Below, in pieces: positions 24,117 through 36,100 of a DNA stretch of 64,000 nt. Position numbers and translations under genes: made by a program. The stretch covers positions 7,822-71,821 of the forward strand of contig CADARP010000009.1 of NCBI GenBank assembly GCA_902790325.1. Reading direction: 5' to 3'. The notes beneath the pieces are model-generated. The model made no database searches. It was given only the letters and a program-made list of their open reading frames with translations, and was not told the origin of the DNA. Source of the DNA: Oscillospiraceae bacterium (GTDB taxonomy: Bacteria; Bacillota; Clostridia; Oscillospirales; Acutalibacteraceae). Every line of letters begins with the position of its first letter. Position 1 is the stretch's first letter.

Positions 24117-27100
24117 ATGCTGAAAAACATCATGAAGAGAACAGTGTGCAGTTTTCTGGCGCTGGTCATGGTGGTGACTTCGGTCTGCTTCTTCGATTTG
24201 TCGGGTCTGTTCCCGACGGCCGAGGCGGCTTCGTCGTCATCGACCTACACCACGCCGGATGTGTACATTTCGGTGCCGGAGACGTTCTACCTCCAGCCGA
24301 CGCCCGTCTGGAACGATGCGTCCAAGACGGCGCTGAACGGGGTGAACTACACGACGGTGCAGTACTACATCAACAACACGGTGTCCGGCGCGGCCATAAC
24401 GCCGGACGCAGTGCGCGATGCGACGAGCGGCAAGATCTTCTTCAGCGCGTCGAGCGGGACTGTGACCGATCTGAAGTATTCGATCCTCGGCACGAACATC
24501 TCGAACGTGGCGATGAATTCCTCCTCCGCTGCGGTATCGGGCGTGACGCTGAACGCGGGCATGTCCGCGACCGAAAGACGCACGCTCGAGTGGATCTTCA
24601 CGTGCAAGATCGACGGCAGACCCGCGGAGTATCACGCGTATACCGTGGCGTATGCGCCGTACTACACGCCGGTCGGCGTCGTCATGGAAAACATCAACGA
24701 TGAAAACAACATCCAGCTGCAGGGCCTTTCGTGGGTCTCCGGCGTACACAGCTTTTCCGACACGACCAATTTCAGCAAGCACTATCCGCGCAACGCCTAC
24801 GGCACGGCGCTGCAGAGCGGCACGAATATCCCGTGGCATTCCCCGATGGTGCCGATGCTCGAGCCGGTGCAGGCGCCGATCGACAACAACCAGGACTCCA
24901 TGGACTGGATCACGACCGTCGCGGGCGAGGGCTGCGCGGAGCAGACCTTTACCGAGTATTATGACCACGGCAAGGCCACGAGCTGGACGAGTTGGGGCAA
25001 GACCCAGAGTGAAATGTGCGTCACGAGCCAGACGGGCAACCTGACGGTCGACATCAGCCGAAACCAGAATTTCAACACCATTCCCAACCTCACGACCGGT
25101 GCGATCATTTCCGACTGCAGCGAAGGCCAGTTCCTGTGGTACGGCTTCTATATGGCGAACTACAACGACACGCCGCCTGCCAACGGCACCACGTATACCA
25201 AAGATAACAGACCCAATCCCTGCTACAGCGAAAATGCTGGTGAGGTTTTCACCGGCAGAACGCTGGCGAGCGAACCGGACGGCGACCACCGTGCAAACTG
25301 GGATCATCAGGCAGCCGAGAAGCTGTATGACGGCGTCTGGACCGGCGCGACGCCGAGTACGGTCGGCACGTCGAGCAAGTATATCCACATGAGCACATAC
25401 GGCGAGAACAACAGCAACTGGATCTTCCTCAACGGCTATCTGAAGGTCGACGTCACCGCCGTCAACAAAGAAGCACTGCGTGAATTGGTGTTCGAGAAGC
25501 AGCAGCAGGCGGATGCCGTCACGTCCGGCAATTATGCCGCGCTTGACGCGCTGCTGAAGAGCGCCTACACCGCACTGGGCGATCCGACCGCGTCGCAGGC
25601 GACGGTCGACAGCGCCGTGCTCGCGTTGTTCGATGCTTCGGCGACCGCGGACGCGACCAAGACGACCATCGTGCGCCACGTTGACGCCCGCACGGGCAAG
25701 CTGATGCCCGGCAACAACTCGATCGAATCGATCACGAGCGATCTGTACGACACCGTGACCGTCACGCCCAACACGTACACGGGCTACACGCTGACAGGTC
25801 AGTACAGAGCGGACAAGGACAGTCTGTTCAGTCTGAACAGATGGAACGGCACCAATTCCGGCGCCGCGATCAACAACAATTCCGTCGCGTCGAAATCATA
25901 CGACGCGCTGACCGATACACTGACGCTGACCGTGACGGCTTCCGACACGCACACGGCGGACTACCGCGGCTCCAACGTCTTTACCAGCGGCTACGACTAT
26001 TTTGCCGTCGATCCGCAGACGACATATCTGCTCAACTTTGAGTACGCCGGCACCGGCAACGGCGACATCGGCCTGCACTGCTACGATGAGAACGGCGCGT
26101 ATTTGGGCGCCGCATGGGTGCACAGGGTCAACCATACGGGTCTGATGGCGGCGACCGGCAGCAACGGCGCGTTCCGCTCGGAGACGTTCAGCTTCTGTCC
26201 TGCGTTCTATGACGGCTTCAGCAGCAGTCTGACGACGGCCAACGCCTTGAGAATGCGCTACGTCAGCCTGTGCTTCGGCGGCTATCCGAACAACGCCGGC
26301 AACAGCAGCTACGGCCCCGCGGCGACTGCGGCCAATCCGCTGACATGCATTTTCCGCAACGTAAAGTGGACGCCGGTCCACAACGTGTTCGACATGAACG
26401 CGTGGTATGCCAGCAGCTCCGGCGAGGCGGGCAACAACCAAACGATCAACAGCTATGACGCGGCGACCAATACGCTGTCGCTGACCGCAAGGGCGAACGA
26501 TACCTATACGAAGGCGTCGCGCGATACCGCGGGCGACATCCGCACGTCCGGATATCACTTCTTTGAGGTCAATCCCTACGAAACATATACCGTCAGCTAT
26601 GAATACGCCGGCACCGGCAACGGTGACATCGGCGTGTGGTGCTATGACGAGAACGGGCATTATCTCGGCTATGCATGGTACCATAAAAACAACTATGCTG
26701 GCATGATGGCGGCGACGGGCAATGATACGAGCTTCCAGCCCGGTTCGTTCGACTTCTGTCCCGCGACGTACACGAGACCCTCCGGCAACTCGACGTACAT
26801 CACCCCGGACAAGGGCGCGCGGACGAAGTATATCGCCCTGACGTTCGGCGGCTATCCCAACCCGACCGCAGGCACGACGCCGGTTACCAATGTCTTCCGC
26901 AATGTACTTGTCACGGCCAAGGCGCCGAATCCGGATCTGTTCGATTCCGCGGCGTGGGCGGCGAGCAGCTGCGCGGCCAACGGCAGCGGCGTGTCCTCTG
27001 TCAGCTATGATGCAGCGTCCGACACGATCACGGTCGTCAATTCCGGCACCGACACCTTTACCGCGAAATACGAAAACAATATCCTGAACAGCGGCTATTA

Positions 27101-30100
27101 CTACATCCCGGTCGATCCGGACGGCACGTATACGCTTGATTTCGACTACGCGTCCCCGACGCGCGCCGAGGTCGGCGTGATCTGCTACGACGCGAACGGC
27201 AACCATATCGGCAACATGTGGCTGTTCGATTCGCTCAAGGCGACCGGCAGCACCGGCACATACCGCCACCATACGGAGGTCATCTGCCCGCAGTCGAACC
27301 AGTATCTGTTCGGCAACGACGATCCCGCACGGTTCGACGTGCACTTTATTGCGATCACGTTCGGCAACTACACGGAGAGCGGCCAGAGCGCCGCGACCTG
27401 CAACTACCGCAACGTGGCGATCACCGAGACGAACGAGCTGTTCGACATGGCGCAGTGGGCGTTCCGCTCCGCCAACCGCTACAGGGACGGCAACGCCGAT
27501 CTGCCCGCGAGCGACATCGCATACGACAGCGAGACCAAGACGCTGACGATCACCGCCCGCGAGGAAGATACGATCTCGGCCTATGCCGCAACCAATCTGC
27601 TGACAGAGTATGAGACGGTCGGCAGCTCCAAGTATCCGTTCTACTACACGCCCGTCGAGCCCGGCACGACGTATACGTTCGAGGGCGAATACGCCGGCAC
27701 CGGCAACGGCGACCTCGGCGTCATCGAGTACAAAGCGGACGGAACCGTCAACAAGAAGACGTGGTGCCATACAAACAACAACGCCCACGACATTCTGGAC
27801 GCGACGGGCAGCGGCGATCATTTTGCGTACTTCACGACGTCGATCACCACGCAGGCGAACACGAAATATATCCAGCTCTGCTTCGGCGGCTATCCCAACA
27901 GCACTGCGGCAACAACGCCCGTGACGTGTGTGTTCCGCGACGTCAAGATGCATCGCTCGAACGCGGTCACCGTTCCCAGCGAGGACAGCGTTTTCACGTT
28001 CTACTACCGTCCGAATATGTATACCGTCGCCTTTGACGGCAACGGCAGCACGGCCGGTTCGATGGCAGACCAGAAATATATCTACAATACAGCGCAGGAA
28101 CTCAAGCAGAACGCGTTCCAGCGCGTGTTCCACGTGACCTATGACGCGAACCACGGCGACATGCCGACGCCGACCGCATCCAACCTGACTGCGACGTCGA
28201 CGTTTGCCGGCTGGGCGACGACCGCAAACGGCACGAGCGTGTATGCAAACCGCCAGACCGTCAACAATCTGACGAGTACGGACCATGCAACCGTCACGCT
28301 CTACGCCACATGGACGCCCGGTTCCGTGACGCTTCCGCAGGTGACGCGCGGCGGCTACACGTTCGCCGGCTGGTACACCGCGGCGAGCGGCGGCGAGAAC
28401 GTCGGTACGACCACCTATGCGCCGACCGAGGACAATGTGACGCTGTATGCCCGCTGGTCGCCCAACACCTTCACCCTGACGTTTGATGAGAACGGCGTCG
28501 GTACGCACGAGAATATGCCCGAGGATATGGAACTCGCGTTCGACACGGCGTCCGATCCGCTGCCGGGTCCGCAGTCGCCCAAGATCGACGGCTGGACGTT
28601 CCTCGGCTGGGCGGCATACGACGCCAACGGCGGAATCGGCGATGAAGAAGAAAACGGCCAGCTGCGCTCCGGCGGCAGAAGAAGCGCGCCGAGAAGAGCG
28701 ACGAGAAACGGCGACGGAGACGGCGACGATTCCGAAGCGGAAGAGCCGACCGACCTGACGACCGTGACCTACTACGTGGGCGACACGATCCCGGCGCAGA
28801 CGGTCAACGAGATCATTGCCGACGTCGGCGACGGCGGCGTCTACACGCTCTATGCTGTGTGGGTCAAGGGTCTGAAGACGGAGTTCGTCGACTACAACAA
28901 CGGCACGCAGCGCACGCGCGAGTATACGGAAGACGTTTACAACGGCAAAAGCTCCTCGCTGCTGACGGCCGGCATCACCCAGGGCGAGCACACAGGCTGG
29001 GAGACAGCGGGCTGGACGATGTCCCGCGAGAAGGGCGTGCTCGGCAGCGCGCTCGAGAGCGAGATCGCGATCAATTCCAACGACAATCTGTTTGACATGA
29101 CTGCGTGGTGGGCGTCGTCCTCGCACATCAACGGCAGCAACCAGGCGCAGACCTACCTTGCCGGCGGCGAAACGCTGACCTCCGTCGGCGCGGTGCGCGA
29201 CGTCATGTCCAAATACAACAACAATAACCTGATAACCGAAAACTTCAACTGCATCGCGGTCGATCCGTACAAGACGTATACCCTCGGCGTGGAATACGCC
29301 GGCAGCGGCAACGTCAGCGGCCAGGTCGGTGTGCACTTCTACGACGCGGACGGCAATTTCCTTGCGCGCTGCTGGATGTTCACCGGACATGACAGCGGCT
29401 ACGGCGATCCGCACCGCGGCGGCGACCACTTCGGCGACTCGACCGGTCTTACGGACTTCCATCAGGAGAACATCGAGATCTGTCCCATGACCTTCGAGAG
29501 CTCGTATCTCGGCTCTTTCACCGAGGCGCAGCGCGCCAGCGTCGCGTACATCGCGCTCAGCTTCGGCAACTATTCGGACGACAACACCATCAGCGCGAGC
29601 AACAAGACCACCGTCATTTACCGCAACGTGACGTTCACCGAGAACCGCACGTACTACGGCGTCTACACGCAGGAAGTCGCGCTGACCTATGACAAGAATA
29701 CGACCGATACCGTGACGAACATGCCGTCGAATCCCGCGCCGCAGGATCGCATTGCCAACAGCGCGCTCGGCTTCGGCGACGGCGACGTCTTCAATCCGAC
29801 GTTCACGCTCAGCAGCAACGCGGTCGCGCGCACCGGCTATACCTACCAGGGATGGAACACCGACCGCAGCGCAGCGACAGGTCAGAGAGGCGTCGACGTG
29901 GAGATCGACGAAGACACGGTCTACTACGCCATTTGGACGGCGCACCAGTACACGATCGCCTTCAACGAGAACGGCGTCGGTACGGCGGCCAACATGCCGG
30001 CGAGCATCACCGCGACCTACAACGCGGCAACCGGCAACCTGCCCGCGCCGACCAACACGACGGTCGACGGCTGGACGTTCCGCGGCTGGGCGGTTTCCAC

Positions 30101-33100
30101 CGCTCTGACGACTGTGGCGCATGCCGCAGGCGAACCCATTGCGGCAGCGGACGTTGTGTCCTACTACACAGCGGACGGTGCGACCTTCACGCTCTACGCC
30201 GTGTGGGAGAAGACGATCACCGCCGCGTTCATCCACTATCCGGGCGGCACGCGCACGACGGATCAGGTCGTCAAGGTCGTCTATAACGGCGCGAGCGCAT
30301 CCGTCGCGGCGGGCGAGATCCCGACGCAGGGCGCATACACGGGCTGGACCGCCGAGGGCTGGACAACGTCGCAGCAGAAGACAGCGACCGGCAGCGCAGT
30401 CGGCGCGCTGACGCTCACGGCGGACGTGACATACTACGGCGTGTATACCAAGCAGATCACGCTGACGTACGATCCGAACACGGACGATCCCACCGTGGCC
30501 GGCATGCCGCAGGCGCCCGCGGCGCAGCAGCGCAGAGCAAACAGCTATCTCGGTTTCAGCAGCGAGGACACCGTGAACCCGACGTTTACCGTTTCCTCCG
30601 CCGAACCGACCCGCACCGGCTACACGTTCGGCGGCTGGGCAAACACGGCGAGCGACACGGTCGGCAATGTGACCGGTACGCTCGTATTGACCGACAGCAA
30701 GATCCTGTATGCGGTCTGGGCGCTTGCCGAATATCATCTGACTGTCTCGACGACGGTCGGCGGCAGCGTGGCCGGCCAGTATATCTCCGGCGGCAACCTG
30801 GCAAGCATCTCCGTCGCGTCGAACAGCAGCGCGACCTATACCGTGAAATTCAACTACACCGTCAGCGGCCTTGTACCGACGCCGGCGACCGGCTATACGT
30901 TCACCCGCTGGGAGGCGGAGAACCTGACGCTGACCGGCGCGCAGCAGACCGCGACGAGTCTGTCGTTCAATATGCCCGCGTCCGACGCGTCGCTGCGGGC
31001 AGTGTTCACGCCGAATCCGTACACGATCACATACCATCACGAGAGCCTGACCAAGGTACAGAACTGCACGTACGATCAGCTTGTGACGCTGTTCACAAAC
31101 GGTGCGTCGGAGACTGCGACGCAGACCGCGTTCAGCAAGACGGGCTACACGTTCGACTGCTGGGTCGACGGCAGCGACACGCGCTATACGGCGGGCTTCG
31201 CGTACCAGACGGCGCCGAACTTCACGTCGGTGCTCAACGGCAACTTTGACCTGTATGCGGCATGGACGCAGAACGGGTACGACATCACATATGAACTCAA
31301 CGGCGGCAGCGCAGACGCGTCGCGTCCGACCCATGCGTCGTTCGACGACCCGGCGTTCAGCGTATCCGCCCCGACGAAGAACGGCTATACCTTCTCCGGC
31401 TGGACCGTGTCCGGCGCCGGGTTCGACACGACGACCGCCCAATGGGGCACGACCGGCTCGAACCTGACGGCGCTTGCGAACAGCACGACGAAGTGCGTCA
31501 ACGGCGAGAGCGGCAGCGTGTACTTCCGGAACCTCGCCTCGGCCGACAACGCGACCGTCACCCTGACGGCGACATGGACGGCGAAGCAGTACGTTCTGCG
31601 CTATGCGTCGGGCAAAGACGACAACCTGGAAGTCGTCGACGATACCTATGCTTATGACGACGATGTGACGGTTGCGGCCGCAAGCATCCTCGGCACGACT
31701 TACCCCGGCTACTCGTTCATCCACTGGATCATCGGATTCAGCGAGGAGGGCGAAACGCGCAATCCCGGCAGTACCTTCAACCTGAGCACGTTTGACGCTG
31801 CGTTTGACAGCCTCGACGTGATCGAAAGCAGCCCGACCGTTTACATGTATGCGGAATGGGAAGCCAGAGAGTACCGCATCGTTTACAGCACGAACGGCTA
31901 CGCCGCGAGCGCCATTCAGACGGGCGGCAGAACCAACAGCCACGTCTGGAAAGCTGTCGACGACAGCGGCGTCTATCTGAACAGAGACGATACGTCGTCT
32001 GCTGTCAGAGTGTACGGCGCGTATTCCGATCTGTCCTTTAGCTACGGCGCCGACTCCTACTTCTACCTGAACAACGGCACCGAGGTGCGCTTCGGCCTCG
32101 GCTGGGCGTTCTCACCGAACGCGACGACGCCCGACGTCGAGTTCCTGTCGGATCTGTATATCGACGGCGCCGACGGCATCCCGGATGCGGCGCTGGATTC
32201 CGCCGCGGCGGTGCAGGGCGAGACGAACCTCTATGACGTCACGCTGTACATGGTCTGGAGCGCGAACTACAAACCGTACGAAGACAAGGTCGCGCAGTTC
32301 CAGCATACCTTTATGACCTATCCGGCGTCCGGCAACACGACGCTGCGCGGCGGTGCCTACACGGGCGCGGACGCGGTCAACGCCGTCTATACGAACGCGC
32401 CGCAGAGCGCAAAGCTGCCCGCAGTGAGCAATGCCGACGCTGCGTACAAGATCGGCGGTTCCGAGGCAAACTACATCTGGAACAACGACTCGACCGCAGC
32501 GGATTACGCGCTGTATAACTGGGTCGCCGGTCCGATCGGCAATCCCGCGGCATGGCAGTCGCTGCCGGCCGACAACACCAACGACTTCACGTCCACATCG
32601 CTGGCCGCCGTCAACGGCAGGATCCGCGGTTACCTCGACATGGTGATCTACGATCCGTGTGCGCAGTTTGCCGCGGGCAAGATCGTCTCGCAGGCAGACG
32701 AGACGGAGCACAGCACCCTGGCGAACGCCGCCGACACGCTGGACGTTGCGATCCGGATGTACACCGGCAACAAGAACAACGTGGCGAATTCGCCGCAGAG
32801 CAGCGCGCTGCTTGCGGGACTTGTGCTCAAGGACGCCGATCTCGACAAGCATCTGACCAGCACCGAGATGCTCGCGATCAGCAGCACGTACGGCGCGGCA
32901 TGCCCGGACGGTGAAAACGCGGGCATGGGTTACAGACCGGACGAGGCACGGGCGGAGTTCCTGAGCGAAGTGTTTGAGCAGACCCTCAACGAAATGTATC
33001 CCGACTGCGAGGACGACGGCGAGGGCGGCCACCACAGCTTCAACAGCCTGATCGCTCTGGCAGACGACATCTTTGCGACATTCGGGTTTGATCCGACCGT

Positions 33101-36100
33101 TGCGAGAGACAACAGCATTGACTACTTCATGGACGGCACGCTCATGGGCTTCGCGCTCGACGGCGAGGGCTATGTCATCAATCCGGACTGCCCGTACACG
33201 ACGAAGTCGGTCTATAAACTGTTCGATCTGATCTACGGCCGTCCGGCAGACGGCACATACAAGTCGCTGGCGACCGGCAGCATCAACCTCGGCAACGTCG
33301 CGCTGTACTACCAGGTGAAAGACGAGCTGGGTGCAAACGCCGACATTCTGCTCAAGAAACCGAGCCAGTTGAAGGTCGACACGATCGTCACGACAATGGC
33401 GTACGGCTACCACAGCCTGGAACTGGAAAAGGCGGACTATACGGAGTTCGAGACACTGTTTGCGGAGTACTTCGACGCGACGTGGGGCGAGACGCTGCGC
33501 GCTGCCGGCTACAGCTCGGTCAGCAAGAGCAACTATCTCTCCTCCTTCTCGACCTACTTCACCGAGGAGAGCTACGCACAGCTGAGCCGTTTCGTCAGCA
33601 TGTATTTCTCCGAACCCGGCGTGCTGAAATCGACGTACGAGAAGCTGCCTGCGGTGGAACAGAACTGCGTCGACGGCAGACCGCAGGAGAGCGGATTCGT
33701 CCGCACCTTTAAGAATCCCTACATCGATCCCGCCGCGGTCGATCTGAGCGGCTTCAACTTCGCGGAAGGCACCGATGAGGAAGGCCATGTGACCGCGTTC
33801 GCCGACAGATGGACGTACGATCAGCAGACCGATACGTGGACGCTGGATGAAAACGGCACCACGCTCTGCAGCCTGTACTGCGACGCCATCGACGCGCTGG
33901 TGCCGGCGTTGGCGGACTACACGTCTGTGTTCCAGATCATTGCAAACAGCATCACGAGGACTGTCGGCGGCGAGACGCTCAACATGATCGACACGTCCGT
34001 ATACAATGTCAATACGTTCTATCCGTCGAACGCGCAGAATATGGCCGCGAACTATACGACGTGGAGAAGAGACTACGCCAAGTCCGATGCGTGGGGCAGC
34101 ACGAGAACCCAGGCGGACAACAAGCCGGCGTACGACACCGTGTGGCTTTACAGATACTACACCAAGGCTTCGGTCGATGCGCTCGCGGATGTGATCGGCG
34201 GCATCAACTGGAATTACAACAAGCTCGATCAGAATGCGATCGACGAGATGCAGAACGGCGCTTACAAGAGCGGCACGGTCTGCAAGACGCTGCAGGATGC
34301 GATCAACGGCCTGACGCCGAAGACGTTTGTGATCGAGTTCTACAGAGACGTCGACGACCAGCTCGCTGTGCTGCCGTACCACATGAACACGAGAAAACCG
34401 TACCGTTACGGTGAGAACGTGGCCTACTCGACGGACGCCGACCCGGATAACGAAACCAACAAGACGTTCGTCGGCTGGAATACGATGCCGAACGCACTCG
34501 GCCACAGTGTTTCCAGCGCATCCAACAACCGCATGACCGATTTCGATCTCGACGCAACGCTGCTCGAAGACTGGTGGAAGCCGGACGATCCGACCCACAA
34601 CAGCGCGACCATCGAGACCAACGGCACGACGTACACCGTCATGCTCTATGCGGAATGGGTCGACAACGTCACGCTCGACATCGTCATGAGCGACAATGCC
34701 GACGATGACGCGCAGGTCTCCGTCCAGGTCGCCTCGCGCGAAGGCAGCACGACCTTTACGGCAACGCACACCGCCGGCTGCCACCCGACGTATGAATACG
34801 GCTCGACGCTGACATTCGGCTTGCCGAGCAGAACCGGCTATCAGTTCGACGCGTGGGTATTCCGCGCCGGCGGGAACAACACCGGTTCCGCGTTCGCGTT
34901 TGACAACGACGCAAATGCGTATGTGTACACATTCGGCTACTATACCGGCGAGGATAAGACGAACGATACCCTGACCGCAACATGGATCAAGAACACGTAC
35001 ACGGTGACGTACAACAAGAACCATGCCGACGCTGCGGGTACGATGGCAGTGCAGACCTTCCGCTACGACACGCCGCAGGCGCTGCTGCCGAACGGCTTTA
35101 CGCGCACCGGGTTCCGCCTTGTGGCGTGGACCACAAACGCGGACGGCACCGGCGATTCGTATGAGCCGGGCGCGACCGTGAACAACCTGACGACCGTACA
35201 GAACGGCAACGTCGACCTGTTCGCCAAGTGGGATTACGCCGATTTCGAGCTGACGTTCGTGGTGGGTTCCGACGGCGAATGGAGCGGCTGGCAGGGCGAA
35301 CCGACGCACGCCGATACGCTGACCAAGAAGATCACGTATCAGGAGCTGTACGCCGCGGCGGACGAAGACGGCAAGACCTGGCCGAACGACCCGGTAGGCG
35401 TCGTGCAGGTCAAGGGCGATCTGACGATCCGCTCCTCATTCCTCGGCTGGTTCACCGATCCGACCGACACGTCGCTCAGCCCGATCGACGAGGCGGCAGA
35501 CGTCGTCCGTTCGACCGCACTGCAGCAGACGCTGTACGCACGCTTCGAGACCCAGACCGCGACGGCTGCGAAGAACCGGATCAAGGCCGCGCTCGAAACG
35601 CTGAACGCCAACGACTACACGATGGATTCCATGAAGGCGGTCGACGAAGTGCTGGTCGATCTGCTGACCGATAAGGCCGAAGTGACGCCGGAAGTCCTTG
35701 CGAGACTGAATACGGCGATGGAGGGCCTGGAATACGTCACCGCCGAGAGCGGCGCCGCTGCCGGCGATACGACGCCGCCTGTCGTGAGTGTTTACGAAAA
35801 CAAGCAGGTGATCGAGGACGCGATCACGAGCCATGCGATCACCGCAGACGCGGAAGACGTCGAATACATGCGCGACGAAGACACGGGCGAGATCCACTAC
35901 GTCTTCCCGGGCAAGGCATACTACACCTACTACTGCTATACCAACAGCGCCGCGCCGGCCATTATGGTCAACGCCAAGGATCTGGCGGGCGCGAGCGGCC
36001 GTGTGTCGTATCCGGTGACGGTCTCGATGGACAGCACCGGCACGAACAGCAAGAACCAGATCCGCACCAGAAGCGGCCTTGTCGGCAACGGCTGGATGAA

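Noticed and set aside
25896-31943. A 2015-codon open frame on the minus strand opposite the giant protein gene (and similar frames at 4506-8213, 11369-14695, 32112-35309 and 35436-38696)
   Set aside because: These long frames are antisense to strongly supported genes, have no ribosome binding sites, and encode low-complexity Arg/Val/His-rich chains without any domain. They result from high G+C codon usage on the real strand.
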